Origin: Gentiana macrophylla
Lineage: Eukaryota; Streptophyta; Magnoliopsida; Gentianales; Gentianaceae
Assembly (NCBI GenBank): GCA_026214975.1
Contig: JAOBSW010000470.1
Coordinates: 39,325-103,324 of the forward strand
DNA length: 64,000 bases
Direction: 5' to 3'
Position numbers and translations under genes: made by a program. Positions 35,256 to 47,800 of this stretch are shown here, piece after piece; position 1 is the stretch's first letter; every line of letters begins with the position of its first letter. The notes under the pieces are model-generated. The model was not told the DNA's origin. It saw nothing but the letters and a program-made list of their open reading frames with translations, and ran no database searches.

Positions 35256-38200
35256 TGTTGGACATATTTTGCCAGACTAGCTGTTATAGAACAAAGGCAA
35301 AAAGGTGTCTAGATCAAATGTATAGATTTATTAGAGTTTGATCTTTGTATATGTTTGATCAAACAAGCACTGTAATTAGGTCAGCTGACTGTATCAGAAG
35401 ACCTGTCTAGATTAGTAAGGTAGCTAGGTCAGTAGAGTGTCTGCTGAAGACTGAAGGCTGAGGGTACAAACTCAGATATTGAAGGCTAAGGGATCAAACT
35501 TAGTATTTAAAGTCAAGGATATAGAATCAGAATTTAGGGAAGTCTGTGATGACCTAAACTGATTACATACACCTTGTGTACAAGGTCTAAGTTCCATATA
35601 TTAAGTGGTGACTGGAACTTAGTTAAGTTCAAAATGGTGTACTCTAACTTCACAGTTAAAAAGTTAGCTAAGAAGAAGTCAGCTGATGTGTTGCTAAAAC
35701 ACAGCAGACTTAAAACCTGCTGAGAAATGTGTACATCAGTAGGCCGTTATACTTCAGATATTTGCTGAGTATATTTCTCGATTCAATCAAGGGTTACATT
35801 GGAAGATTACAAGGATAATGATGGATTACAAGCCTTGATATTGTCAACAAATCAATGGCCAAGATAAAAAGAACGTTGGAAAGATTCAGAGAATTAACCA
35901 ATAGACATAAGTCAAATGGTGGACAGACTGAAAACTGACAAAAAGCAAACAGACAGTGTCAGTACTATGTACAGAGACAGAAAGCAAGTCAAGATGAAGA
36001 CAAATCTGAAACGGCTATGTTTGAAATTCAAACATAAGTCACAAGATTCTCACCTATAAATAAAAGACTCTTGATTCAGATACAAATGATGAAAAGTGAT
36101 GAAAAACAAATAATCTAATCAAAGCTATCAAGTTTCTGATCAAGAAAATTACCCTGCTGACATACACAGAACTTCAACTAACTGATCAAGAATTATCTTC
36201 AAGTGTAACCTGCTATGAAGTTACATCAAGAACACACACTTGAGGACATCAAGCTGCTGATCATAGTTGTAGTGCCCGAAAGACAATTTGTGTAATTGTT
36301 TTTTATAATGAATGACAGAATTTATCTCACCTTATTACTTGCTTTGTGCTTGTAAGTAATACACTGCTGCAAACCCTAAGTATATCAGTATGTAACCGCT
36401 TAACTCAGTGTATGGCATGCACGTGAGGATTGAGTTAATGGTGATATACTTAAACTGTTAGTCCATGGTGAACTTAATCAGAGTTTAGGGTCTCTTGATT
36501 AAAACACCAATAATGCGCCCAGAGTCGGTAGAGGGTACCTACGTAGGGCATTTATATATGATGGCATTCATATAGGACTGGACTGATTTAATCTGTATTT
36601 CTCGGTATAATTCCGTAATCGAGGAATCTTATTAAATCATTAGATGATCATATATGGATCAACCTTAATCTTGAGGTGATCACAGGGTGCTGCTTGTCTC
36701 GGGGTTGTGTTTGATGTGTTAGTTACGGTTCACTTAAATATGTGTTCCAAGACACTTCTCATTGGCACTATCTCCTGATGAGTGAGTAGTTCTGATTTTC
36801 ACAGACATGGAATTCATTCCTTCCTGTGGGAAGTAGAGAGACAGTCCCCTTATTTGTTATCCCTAAGAAAGTGATCGATCCCGGGAGTACATATTAGACT
36901 AATTGATCACTAGTCAGATATGTGAACTAATTGATCATCAGGGGGTTAATGGTAAATAAGGATAAGATATTATGTGTCGGGTTTACGGAGATATCCTACT
37001 CAGAGTGGACAGTCTATGGAGGGTTAATCCGTATGTAGTGATTATATCAGTGGACGCTTATTTACTCATAGGGTTGAGCGTAAGTATATATCTATAATTG
37101 GTAGAGTTCAGTTTCGGGTTTATGGTGGCGTAATCCCGGAATTAATAATTTAATATATATATTCTGTTCGACGAATAATATGTTTAATTATTGGAGCTAC
37201 TGGTTATAGGTACATGGTCCCCAATGTGGCTTCTATAATTCGGGCTTATATTCTTGTTTATTGGGGCCTCAGAAATAATTAATTGGCTGGGCCAATTAAT
37301 TGATATGCATGGATATTATTTAGTTGGGCTAAATAATATAATACACATAAAAGACATTTTATGTGGGCTAAAAAACCCTAGGGGTGGCGCCTATTTTGGT
37401 CTTAATTAGCACAAGAATTAATTTTCTTGTGTTATGGAAAATAAAAGATATTCTTGTTTTGTGGTTGGTTGTATGACTTGTTATTTGATTTCCTATTGGT
37501 CAATAACATGTCACAATTATTCATTAGGAAAATATCTTTTAATTTAATTTAATTAATTATTTATTTGATTAATTAAAACTTGGAGACCAAGGATTTACTC
37601 TCCTATAAAAAGAGAGTTATTCCAAGTGTAAAACACACTTGAAAGTTTCAGCCATCATCACCAAAATATAGAGAAAAATTAGTTTTATAGTCTTGGGTTT
37701 TAGAAGAAGAAAACTACAAGTTTTTCTTGGTGTTGCATATCAAGGAGGTTCTCATATCAAGAAGGGTGTCCAGCAACCACCGTCTGGATAACACATTGGA
37801 AGATCAAGGCTTCTCGTTCTAAGCTCAAAGCTTCTCTTCCTACTATTGGTATGGTTTTTCTTAACCCCCTTGTAGTAATTAAATCCTTTGTTTATGTGTT
37901 ATAATATATGAATCGTGATCCATCATTTGCGCATAGATCTAATTTGTTTAGATCCGAGGTCCTACTTCCTTCATTCATCCTGATCAAGCTGTTGACTGCT
38001 GAATCATTTACTTGATTCAAACTTTCTTTTACAAGAAATCTGCTGAAGACAGAGAAGCACTTAGGTGTCAAGAACTATTGTTTGTGGTGGAGCTGGTGAA
38101 GAGGCAATCCTACCCTTCAAGGACCAGTGGAATACTTTGGAGCAGCAATCCTACCTGTTTCAAATATTCAGTTTGTGAAGCCATAGTTGTTGGCGAAAGG

Positions 38201-38633
38201 CAGACAACTTAGGGATTTGTTTAATCGCAACCTCAAAGATCTCTAGTGAATTTCCTCCAACATCACAGAGAAGAGTGGGTGGCTGAGGATTACACCACGG
38301 AACCACTATAAAATTGCCTACTTACTTTCTGCATTTAGTATACCGAACACATCAACCTCATGAAACTAGCAACTGATTCACACATTTACACTACTGAGTA
38401 TCTAATACTTAGTATCATTCTTTTAACAACAAGTAATAAGGCTTTAACTAAATATATTCCGCTGCAACAAATCCAATAATATCAATCGTCAAGAGACTAT
38501 TGAGTGGTCATGAGACTCATCGAGCGACAAGAAAGCTCTTGACATTGCTGAGTTTGTTAACTCTGAAAGTTTTAAGTGTTAAGTTTATTCACCCCCCTCT
38601 AAACTTAACCAAAACCTTTTCAAGGGACCAACA
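35256..38633 (+). repeat. 5' LTR of copia-B, interrupted by a solo LTR
   Basis: Starts TGTTGGACATATTTTGCC and ends AAGGGACCAACA. Without the inner LTR it is about 1.67 kb. A TATA box TATAAATAAA lies at 36055-36064. Compared with the 3' LTR it lacks about 17 bases near its start. Confidence 0.88.
36268..37973 (+). mobile_element. Solo LTR related to copia-C inside copia-B's 5' LTR
   Basis: The segment starts TGTAGTGCCCGAAAGAC, matching the copia-C LTR from its eleventh base or so, and ends CCTACTTCCTTCA, which pairs with the expected start TGTTGGAAGTAG. It has a TATA box (CTATAAAAAGAG, near 37603). The 3' LTR of copia-B lacks this region. No matching 5-mers flank it; the left few bases appear lost. 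Confidence 0.7.
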
Positions 38634-38634
38634 A

Positions 38635-38649
38635 TTGGTATCGGAGCAG
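38635..38649 (+). promoter_or_regulatory. Primer binding site of copia-B
   Basis: TTGGTATCGGAGCAG lies one base after the LTR; it is the tRNA-Met type, shared with copia-D at 62681. Confidence 0.85.
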
Positions 38650-38738
38650 TACTTATGTTCTAAAGTAATCCTACTTGTTGTGCTTGTGAAAATACTTTGA
38701 AAACTTTTTCAAGTTTCTGATGTTCAAAGCTTTGCGTC

Positions 38739-39214
38739 ATGGATAACAACCAGTATGCTAGAACTATGTTGATGTGTTCCTTCGATCGTTTTGATGAGTA
38801 TAAACGTCGTATGCAGGCTTATCTAGCTGCAACACATGATGAGATGATGGATGTCTTTGATTGATGGACCCTTTGTAAATCACTAAAGCCATAACTGTGG
38901 GTAGTGAAACTCAGTATGTTCCAAAGCCAAAAAGAGTGGGGTCTTTGAAGATAGAAAAAGAGCAAACCTCAACAATATTGCTATTGATATCATATACAGA
39001 ACCTTGGATAGCTATGTACATGAAAGTGAAGGATTGCAAAACTGCAAAGGAACTTTGGGAAAAATTACAACTCATCGGTGAAGGCACTGATGCTATAAAG
39101 AAAAACAAAGTCAGTGTAGCCAAAAGAAAGTTCCAAGATTTCAAGATGAAATCTAATGAAACCATTGAGCAAATGGAAGATTCAATGCTATCATGGATGA
39201 ACTCACCCTGCTGA
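38739..39214 (+). pseudogene. gag: copia-B gag N-terminal part
   Basis: ATG at 38739 starts MDNNQYARTMLMC, followed by FDEYKRRMQAYLAATHDEM, paralleling the gag start of copia-D (62817). A stop near 38862 breaks the frame, which resumes about 38897 with KVKDCKTAKELWEKLQLI and FKMKSNETIEQME, the conserved SIRE-type capsid region. A further slip near 39200 leads into the next segment. Confidence 0.8.
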
Positions 39215-40173
39215 ATGTGATCTATACAAAAAAAGAGATCAATACAAGAATCTTAGAAGCCCTACCTGCAAAGGAGGTTTTGGAAATGAAATTTACAGCC
39301 ATAGAAGAATCTAGGAGTCTACATGAAGAAGATACCTTCAAATTGTTTTCAGATCTTAAAGCATATGACTTCAGTAAGAAACTTGTTCCTGAGACTGAAA
39401 AGGAAGAACCAAAGACTACTGCATTAGCTGCTGCACATAAAGAAGAATCATCAGGTGGTCAAGATGATCTACTGGATGAGATGCAAGAGCAAATTGCCCT
39501 ACTTCGCAAGAAGATCAGAATGATGAAAACAGGAAGGGGTTCTCCAAGGAATTTCACAAAGAAATCAAGTGAAAATAAGAAAGAAGAATCCAAGAAAGAT
39601 AATGATTATCTGTGTTTTCATTGCAAGAAACCAGGACACTTCAAACCTGACTGTCCTGATTTAAAACAGAAAAAGGAACATGATTATCTGTGCTTCAACT
39701 GCAAGAAACCTAGGCATTTCAGACCTGATTGTCCAGACCTGCTGAAGAACAAAAATCAACAAAGAAGATCTGGAAAGAAAGAAATGGTTGCTGATGATGA
39801 ATCAGGCTTTAAAGTTGTATCAGAAAAAGGAAATGAACTTGATGATACTGCACTTGTTGCTGAAATGGATGACTATGCTTTAATGGCAAATATGGAAGAG
39901 ACTAAGGAGGTATACAACTCTGTATCTATAAATACTCCTGTTGAAAGTGATTGTGAATCAACTTATGGTTCAAATCCTAAAAATTCTGACAATGAAGTAA
40001 CTTTGGATGCCAACCTTAATCAACTGAGGAAAATACAATCTAAATATGAGATTGTGAAGGCTGAAAAAGAAGCTCTTCAAGCAGAAATTGAAAGGTTAAA
40101 AGCTGAATTAAGAACTCTTAAAGGAAAGGAAATTTTTTTTAACAGAATAAACATAAGTCTGATGTACATTTAG
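39193..40173 (+). CDS. gag: copia-B gag C-terminal part with two zinc knuckles
   Basis: 326 open codons. Residues about 1-60 finish the capsid (ILEALPAKEVLEMKF). A Lys-rich linker follows, then two CCHC knuckles near residues 138-180: CFHCKKPGHFKPDC and CFNCKKPRHFRPDC, which bind nucleic acid. The two are near copies made by a short DNA duplication. The remainder is acidic and ends in a coiled-coil-like AEKEALQAEIERLKAELR. The first ATG is internal to gag, not a real start. Confidence 0.85.
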   Translation: MDELTLLNVIYTKKEINTRILEALPAKEVLEMKFTAIEESRSLHEEDTFKLFSDLKAYDFSKKLVPETEKEEPKTTALAAAHKEESSGGQDDLLDEMQEQIALLRKKIRMMKTGRGSPRNFTKKSSENKKEESKKDNDYLCFHCKKPGHFKPDCPDLKQKKEHDYLCFNCKKPRHFRPDCPDLLKNKNQQRRSGKKEMVADDESGFKVVSEKGNELDDTALVAEMDDYALMANMEETKEVYNSVSINTPVESDCESTYGSNPKNSDNEVTLDANLNQLRKIQSKYEIVKAEKEALQAEIERLKAELRTLKGKEIFFNRINISLMYI

Positions 40174-41039
40174 TAGCTACTGAATCTGCTGAACAATCTA
40201 GTTCCACCACTGTATTCAAATATGGAAAGCCCTATGGTGATTGAACATGCCTTGGATTTGGAACTCAATAATCTACTAAGGGTGGATCCAGTAAGGGTAC
40301 TGAACCTAGTACCTGAATTGGTCCTATGTTTGTGCCTGCATAAGATCCAATTCCCAAAAGGGTTGCTGAGGCAGTAAAACCTACTGAAAAGGCTTCAAGA
40401 AAGCAAAATCAAAAGTCAAAAAGGTCAACAGTACCTAACAAAAAGGGTAAATCCAAAAGTAGGACTGCTGGACCTTCTAGACCTGTTGATAGCAAACCTG
40501 GTGCTAAGTCTGTGGACCACAAAAGGGCAAAAATCAGAAATATTCCAAGGATAAGATTCCTAAACCTAAAAGTGTTAATCATTCTAGGGATACTTATCTC
40601 AGGGGGAAAGGTAGATTGTTCCCTACTGATGATGATTGGAATATTCCCACCCCTACTGCTAGAAACAACAACCATAACCATAATGCTAGGGTGAAACCTC
40701 AGCAATGAAATCAGCAGAGGACTCAGCAGAGGACTTATTCAAGACCTCAACAGACTCCATATAATAGGGCTGCTCTTAACAGACAGCAAACCAATGGTTA
40801 TGCTAGTGCTTCTAACAACAGAAATCACTTCTAACAGCATTATTACCAAAAGGCCAGAAAGCATATGTGAATCCAACACAACCAAATGTTAGATCTTATG
40901 GAAATGTAGGATACATATATGAACAAAAGTGCAATACTTTTCAAAGAAGACCTTATGGAAATTTGCCAAGGGTCATGCTTACCACTGACCACTATGGACC
41001 CAAACAGTTTTGGGTACCTAAAATACATTAACTTTGTTT

Positions 41040-41230
41040 TGTAGGGTGTCTGGTACTTTGACAGTGGGTGCTCCAGACATATGACAAAGAATAAGCACTT
41101 TTTTGACAAATTATATGGCAAATGATGGTCCAAGAGTGAATTTTGGTAACAAGAACACACCAGGATATACGAGAGGATATGGTACACTAGTGAGGAATGG
41201 ATGAACTATTAGGAATGTTGCATTTGTGAA
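41040..41230 (+). pseudogene. pol: copia-B protease remnant
   Basis: The retropepsin motif reads VWYFDSGCSRHMTKNK (DSG with catalytic Asp) from about 41044, as usual for this lineage. A frame break follows after FFDKL. The stretch 40174-41039 between gag and here is Gln/Pro/Asn-rich in several frames and carries no clear domain. Confidence 0.75.
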
Positions 41231-41272
41231 GGACTGGACTACAACCTACTAAGCACTGGACAGTTCTACGAC

Positions 41273-42007
41273 ATGGGTTACAAGGTCACTTTTGACAAAG
41301 GCTACTGTATCGTCATTAGTGAAAGAGGTGAACAAGTTGTGTTGGCTGGTAGAAGACAACAAAACATGTATGTTGTGGATTGGTCCACTGCTGTTCCAGA
41401 GACATGCCTTATTGTGCATACTAAGTCTGAACTGAATTGGTTGTGGCATAAGAAGTTGAATCATCTCAACTTTGGTGATATTAATCAATTGGTGAAAAAT
41501 AAGTTAGTGATTGGTTTGCCTGAGATCACATTCAAAAAGGATGCTATATGTGATTCATTTCAGCAAGATAAACAAACAAAGTCAAGCTTCAAGTCAAAGA
41601 CTAAGTAATCAACAAAAAGAGTTTTGGAGCTAATGCACATGGATTTATTTGGACCAGTAACAACAACTAGTGTAACAGGAAAGAAGTACACTCTGGTAGT
41701 TGTGGATGATTATTCAAGATACACTTGGGTAGTATTTATGAACAAGAAAACTGAAACACTTCAAAAGATGCCTGAACTTTTGAAGAGATTACAAAATAAG
41801 AAAAGTTTGACAGTAGTGAAGATCAGATCAGACAAGGGTACTGATTTTCTCAATAAAGTCATAAGGGAATATTGTGAACAAAATGGTGTGCTGCATCAAT
41901 TTGTTGCTGCTGGTACACTTCAGCAAAATGGGGTTGCTGAGAGAAGAAAAAGGACCTTGAAAGAAGCAGGAAGAACTATGATTTGTGAAGCTTTATTACC
42001 TGAATGA
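41273..42007 (+). pseudogene. pol: copia-B integrase
   Basis: The zinc finger region reads WHKKLNHLNFGDINQLV (both His), but the second pair is reduced to CDSF, so one of the two Cys is lost. After a stop at 41608 the catalytic core is open for 127 codons: HMDLFGPV (first Asp), IRSDKGTDFLN (second Asp), QQNGVAERRKRTLKEA (Glu). All three catalytic residues are present; the zinc site is damaged. Confidence 0.88.
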
Positions 42008-42213
42008 TATTGAAATTTGAAGCAATCAATACAAAGATGCTATACACAAAATAGGACCTCAAGAAACAAGAAGTCTTGAAGACATCTTATGAGATATGGA
42101 ATGGAAGAAAACCAAATATATCTTATTTCCATCCATTCGGAATCAAGTGTTTTATTTTAAATCATAAGGAGCAATTGAAGACATTCTAACCAAAATCAGA
42201 TGAAGGAATCTTC

Positions 42214-42659
42214 TTGGGATATTCTTCAGTCAGCAAGGCATTCAGAGTACTGAACAAAAGGACATTGAAACATGAAGAATCAATACATGTTGTATTTGAT
42301 GAACCAAAGTTTACTAGAATGGAAGATGAGATTTTAGAACCTGCTAAAAATCTCCAAGTCAATGATCCAGAATGTGTTGATGTTTTGGAAATGATAAATG
42401 ACTTAAAAGTTTCTGACTCTGCCCCTGCTGAAGAACATGCACACTACTGATGCAACAACATATGTAGTTCAAGGATCTGCTGAACCCCCTACTGAAGCAA
42501 CAGCAGAGCCTACTGAAGATGAAGCTCTTGTAAATCAAACAAATCAAGATTTACAATGGTTGAAGGATCACCCTGCTGAACAAGCAATTGGTAACATACA
42601 GCAAGGTGTAAGGACAAGAATACAATTGAAAGCAATGTTTTACTTGTTTTCTATCTCAA
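42214..42659 (+). pseudogene. pol: copia-B integrase-RT linker
   Basis: GYSSVSKAFRVLNKRT and HVVFDEPKF are the conserved tail of the copia integrase region. The following text, rich in Glu, Thr and Pro, joins into RT after two slips (42450 and about 42660). Confidence 0.75.
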
Positions 42660-43469
42660 ATGGAGCCTAAAGTTGTTGAAGAAGCAAAATCTGATCCAGA
42701 TTGGATAATTGCTATGCAAGAAGAATTGAATGATTTTGAAAGAAACCAAGTTTGGACACTAGTGGAAATGCCTAATCATGCAAACATAATTGGAACTAAA
42801 TGGGTATACAGAAACAAATTGGATGAATCCGGTACCATTGTAAGGAATAAGGCCAGACTAGTGGCAAAAGGCTATTCCCAAGCTGAAGGAATAGATTTTG
42901 ATGAGACATATGCCCCAGTTGCAAGATTGGAAGCTATAAGATTATTCTTGGCATATGCTGCTTTTAAAAACTTCAAAGTATACCAGATGGATGTCAAAAG
43001 TGCATTCTTGAATGGCATTCTGGAAGAAGAGGTTTATGTTCAGTAACCTCCTGGTTTTGAAGTTAAAGATCAAGAAGATAAAGTGTATAGACTTAACAAG
43101 GAACTTTATGGTTTGAAACAAGCACCAAGAGCATGTTATGAAACCCTATCTCAATTCTTAGTGGACAATGGTTTTACCAAAGGTACCATTGACAAGACTC
43201 TTTTCAGAATCAATGAAGGGGCAAAGCACCTCTGTGTGATTTATGTTGATGACATAATTTTTGGTTCTGAAAATGAATTGCTATGTGAAAAGTTTGCTAA
43301 TCTAATGAAAAGCAAGTTCCAAATGAGTATGATGGGAGAGATGAACTACTTCTTGGGATTACAAGTCAAACAAATGAAAGATGGAATCTTCATTCATCAA
43401 ACTAAATATACCAAGGAGCTACTGAAGAAGTTTGGCATGGAAACAGCACCAAGGTATCAACTCCTATGA
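42660..43469 (+). CDS. pol: copia-B reverse transcriptase (two open segments)
   Basis: The first segment holds [48 protein letters not shown] and [19 protein letters not shown]. It is cut by a TAA at 43044, where the family has a Gln codon (VQ-PPGF). The second segment holds [16 protein letters not shown], the active site [14 protein letters not shown] and [17 protein letters not shown]. Apart from that single stop, RT is intact to about 43460. It makes DNA from element RNA. Confidence 0.92.
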
Positions 43470-43575
43470 GTAGCAACATCAGATTGGATGAAGATAAAGA
43501 ATGCAAAGATGTTGATCAGACTTTATACAGAAGGATGATAGGCAGTCTGTTGTACCTCACTGCCAGCAGCCTGAT

Positions 43576-44145
43576 ATGTCCTTTGCTGTAGGTGTTTGTG
43601 CAAGATTTCAATCAAAACCAAAGGAAAGTCACTTAGCTGCAGTCAAAAGGATTCTCAAGTATCTAAAAGAGACCTTGGGAGTAGGGATATGGTATTCAAG
43701 AGATGGAAGCTTCAAAGTTATATCCTACTCAGATTCTGATTATGCAGGATGCAAGATTGATAGAAAAAGCACCACAGGAACCTGTCAGTTGATGGGAAGT
43801 AGACTTGTTTCCTGGTTCAGCAAAAAACAAAATTCAATATCAACTTCCACTGCTGAAGCTGAAGATATTGCTACTGGAAGCTGCTGTGCACAAATACTAT
43901 GGTTAAGACAACAATTAAGGGATTATGGAATTGAAGATAGAGAAATTCCTATAATGTGTGACAACACAAGTGCAACTGCAATCACTGAAAATCCTGTTTT
44001 GCACTCAAGAACCAAGCACATAGATGTGAGACATCATTTTATAAGAGATCATGTTGAGAAGAAATATGTGGTGGTTCTTTACATCCCTACTGAAGATCAA
44101 TTTGCTAAGTTTAGAACTGAACTTGGCATTATTAAAGTTGACTGA
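43576..44145 (+). CDS. pol: copia-B RNase H (open segment to pol stop)
   Basis: 189 open codons: HLAAVKRILKYLKETLG, YSDSDYAGCKIDRKSTTG (Asp), STSTAEAEDIATGSCC (Glu), MCDNTSATAITENPV (Asp) and TKHIDVRHHFIRDHV. The family ending (FTKPL) has drifted to AKFRTELG. The TGA at 44143 ends pol. Confidence 0.92.
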   Translation: MSFAVGVCARFQSKPKESHLAAVKRILKYLKETLGVGIWYSRDGSFKVISYSDSDYAGCKIDRKSTTGTCQLMGSRLVSWFSKKQNSISTSTAEAEDIATGSCCAQILWLRQQLRDYGIEDREIPIMCDNTSATAITENPVLHSRTKHIDVRHHFIRDHVEKKYVVVLYIPTEDQFAKFRTELGIIKVD

Positions 44146-44816
44146 TATTCACTTAATCACCAGTGTACTGGAATTCATCAAGGGGATTAGTCTTTGCTAT
44201 GTTGGGTGAGCTCACTTAGCTGACTAGTCATTGGTATCAACAATTCCATGTATTTAAATAAGTTTGGACAATTGAGCAAATGAAGTTGACAAGGGGATTG
44301 GTCTTTGTCGTGTTGGGTGAGCTCACTTGACAGATCAGTCATTGGTGTTAAACTTCATCAGTTGGATAAAACTAGAGTGTCTAAATATCAACAGAGTAAT
44401 TTTTCAGGAGGCTGCTAAGCCATCTTTATCAGCAGGCTGCTGACCCAACTCTACTGAAGATCAAGCCTACTGAAGTATACGTTACAAGACATTCAAACTA
44501 AAATGAAAGTCAACAGTAATTGGATATTATTCTTATCTTTTATACCGCGGTTACAATATCCAACGGTTACAACTCTTTATAGAATAAGTTAGTGGGACAC
44601 GTGGCAACATCACATTTATTCCAACTTTAATTGTGGTTAAATGCTATAGTACGTGTACAGTACTTTCCTGACAGTTTCTACCCACTACCCTTCCCTATAT
44701 ATACAGACATATACACAGAGAAGATGCTTACAACTTCAGATCAATTTTCTCTAAGAATACACAGTGTGAACACAAATTTGCAAACTTTCTTCTTCATCTT
44801 TTTCAAATTTCTTCAA
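44146..44816 (+). promoter_or_regulatory. Spacer with direct repeat and TATA box before env-like frame
   Basis: Two copies of a phrase of about 70 bases (44176-44245 and 44288-44360) share GTTGGGTGAGCTCACTT. A TATA box CTATATATACAG lies at about 44693-44704, some 110 bases before the ATG at 44817, with an A/C-rich leader between. The arrangement looks like an internal promoter for the downstream frame; activity is inferred. Confidence 0.5.
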
Positions 44817-47800
44817 TGGCGGATAAACGAGATGTTAATATTGGTACAAGCCAAAGTGTTAGAGGCTTTTTCATTGATGCTCAAAAGACAGAATTATCCA
44901 TCAACATTGGCAGAAGAATAAGGAGATATGAAGGACTAGAGATGTTCTAAATCTGAGAATAGACAGCATCTCCTACACTAATGTTGTTCATTTTTGAAAG
45001 AACATTGTGATAAAGGATGATACAGAGGCATTTACTACCACTGTAAATGCTCAACAGATTCAAATCACTTCAAATCTGCTGAGGGAAGTATTTGGATTTG
45101 GACCTGGAAATGGTGCTCCTACAAATCCTGAATCTATGCAGCTTGCAAGACTTGACTTTGTTGATTCAATAAAAACAAACAAGTCCATACCATCAATACT
45201 GAATATCAATGTGAAGCATATCAGATTGGAATACAACCTACTGAGCAAGATAATTGCCAAGAACTTTTTTGGATTTAGTGGCAGTATTGATACTGTCTCT
45301 GGACCGAAGATTGACATGCTGATAATCATATGCAAGAGTATGAGATTTATTGGGTTGGATTCTTTGTTCAATTTATGAAAAGGTTGTGACTGAGATTAGA
45401 GAAGGAACAAGAAAGTCCAAGACCAAGCCATTGGGTTTGATGATACAGGCCCTGCTGACCCACTTGAAGATTGCTGATGTTGCACCTGCAAAGATCAACA
45501 AGTCTAGATATAAACCAGAAATAAATGATCCTATTCCTGGTTTGGATGATGAAGATAATGATGAGGCAACTGAAAGTGATAATGATGGAGATGATAATGA
45601 TGGTGGTGGGCAGGCTAAGCAAGTTACACAACCTGATGCACCTACGAAGGCTGCTGAGAAAAGAAAGGCTAGTGATACAAGAAAGATCACTGAGCTTTTA
45701 AAGCCTAAGAAAACAAGGCAACAACCAGTAGACACTGTTGAATCTATTGAAGATCCAGTTGAAGTTGAGGCTACTGAGCCTACTGAAGCTACAAAGAAAA
45801 CTGCTGCTGAAATTTTGAAAGAACAGCTAAAAGAAGATAGAAGAAAGAGGAAAGTTGCTGAAATAGAAGAACAACCTGCAAAAAGAAGGAAACAGGTTGC
45901 AAAGAAGAGAGTTCATGGTAAAGGCAAAGAGTTAAGGGTCCTGGAAGACCAAAGGGAAGTAGGATAAGAGGCTGTTGAGCCTACTGAGGATGCTAATGTT
46001 GTTGTTGAGCAACAAATTAAAGAACCACATCACACTATTGTACCTGACCCTGCTGTAGATGCTACAACTCAGGGGGAAGAACAAACTGTTGCAGATCCTA
46101 CTGATGTGCATATAAGTCAGGAGGAACCTAGTGTGGAACAGTTGGAGGTGGTAGGGACAAATATACAACCTGATGAACCTACTGACCTATTTGTATCTGC
46201 TATAGATACATTGACTCACCTTGTTGAAGCCTTTGGGGGACAACAAGCTGAGCAATCTGCCCCAAGAAGGCCTACAATGCCCTATGAAAGGAAAGAAAAG
46301 AAGTCAAAGAAAGAAATAGTGGATCCTGACTTCAAAAGGGTTCAAAAGTACTTTGAATGGAAGTTTGGTTTTTACAAGAGACAAAACCCAGTTCTTGACC
46401 CTATGGTGGTTTTGAAGAATGGGCATTTGAGCAGTTAAGTAGAAAGTTTAATTGGGTGATTGACACTTCTATCTTTGGAGATGAGGCTGATGGCAATTAT
46501 AGAAGATGGGAAGCAGAAAAAGAACACCATGTTTAAAGATCTCAAGTTCACACCTGGTAGTGATGATTCTTCATTATCTGATTCAGATGATGATCATCCT
46601 ATGTTCCTAGGACAGTCCAGTGGTACAGCAATGCAAGGATCTACTGAAATGACTAGACAAGAGTCTATTGAGGAAGTACCAGATCACTCTTTGAAGGTGC
46701 CAAGTTCTCGAGGATCACAGATGATATGTTAAATGAAGAGCCGGGAGCTTCTTATAATGAAGATTTGGAGAGACAACCACTCAGTAGCAACATCACCGGA
46801 AGAAGCCAGAATATCCACTATTTTTTATGTTGTTATGTTTGAAGAAGCTGATACAAGTTCAGAGGACTCAACACAGTATCAGGAGTGGTTTGACACTCAA
46901 GAAACCTTGTCACAAGTTGTAGATCAATTACAGAAGGTTGCTGAAGCTAAAGGAGTTTTAGAGGAAAACTTGGCTGAGTTTCCTCATGTTTTTGTTGAGG
47001 AGGTGGTTCAGGTTGCTGAGTTACAAGCAGCACCTGAATACAGGTCGGAACAGATGGTTCTAATCACTGAGGAACAAACAGTGTTAGGACAAAGGTTGGA
47101 ACCATTGATGGGATTTGAGGAATCCCCTGTACATACTGTGGAAAAGACTGTTTTAGTATAGGCTACTAAAGGTAAAGATAGTCAGCAGACTGTTGTTGAT
47201 GAGAATGAACAGCTAGTTGGACTATGACTTTAGTGATGAGGAATTCCAAATGCCTAAGGAAGAACAGGTTGCTGATGAACCTCAACCGGCACATGTACCA
47301 ATTTTTGAGGAGGCATATGTTTTGGAACCTCAACCTGCACAAGATCCTATTCTTGAAGAGATTTTTGAAGATGTGATTGTGGAGGGTCCTGAACCTATTG
47401 AATAGGACAGGACGAGGGCCATGGTTGTCAGCATAAAAAGGGCAAACTATAATGTTGAAGAGCCTGCTGATGATGATTTCTTTGGACAAATGGCGGGAGG
47501 TATGGTGCAGCAAATCAAAGATGAGTTTTGGAAGAATTGAGATCTGTAAGGACTGATATTGAACATTTAAGGACTCAACTGAATACACAAGAATAGAGAT
47601 TTGAAGATTTGATGAATCTTGTGGAGAACATGGGAAGAACTACTGAGACAGTTACTTCCATCATCACATCTGCTCAATTTGCCATAAATGAATTAATTAG
47701 AGATGTAAGAGGTATCAAGACCACCACAACAAGCAAAGACAAGCATTTGACTGAACAGCTTGATTCTTTACGCAAAAAGTTGGACAAGCTTGTTGTGGCA

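Noticed and set aside
34973..35312. Overlapping 88-89 codon frames on both strands
   Set aside because: Arg/Lys- and Phe-rich low-complexity text in a copia leader; the plus-strand frame runs into the copia-B LTR.
45368..45735. Minus-strand frames rich in Ser, Leu and Ile (look membrane-like)
   Set aside because: They are shadows of the acidic GAT/GAA-rich stretch of the env-like frame on the plus strand.
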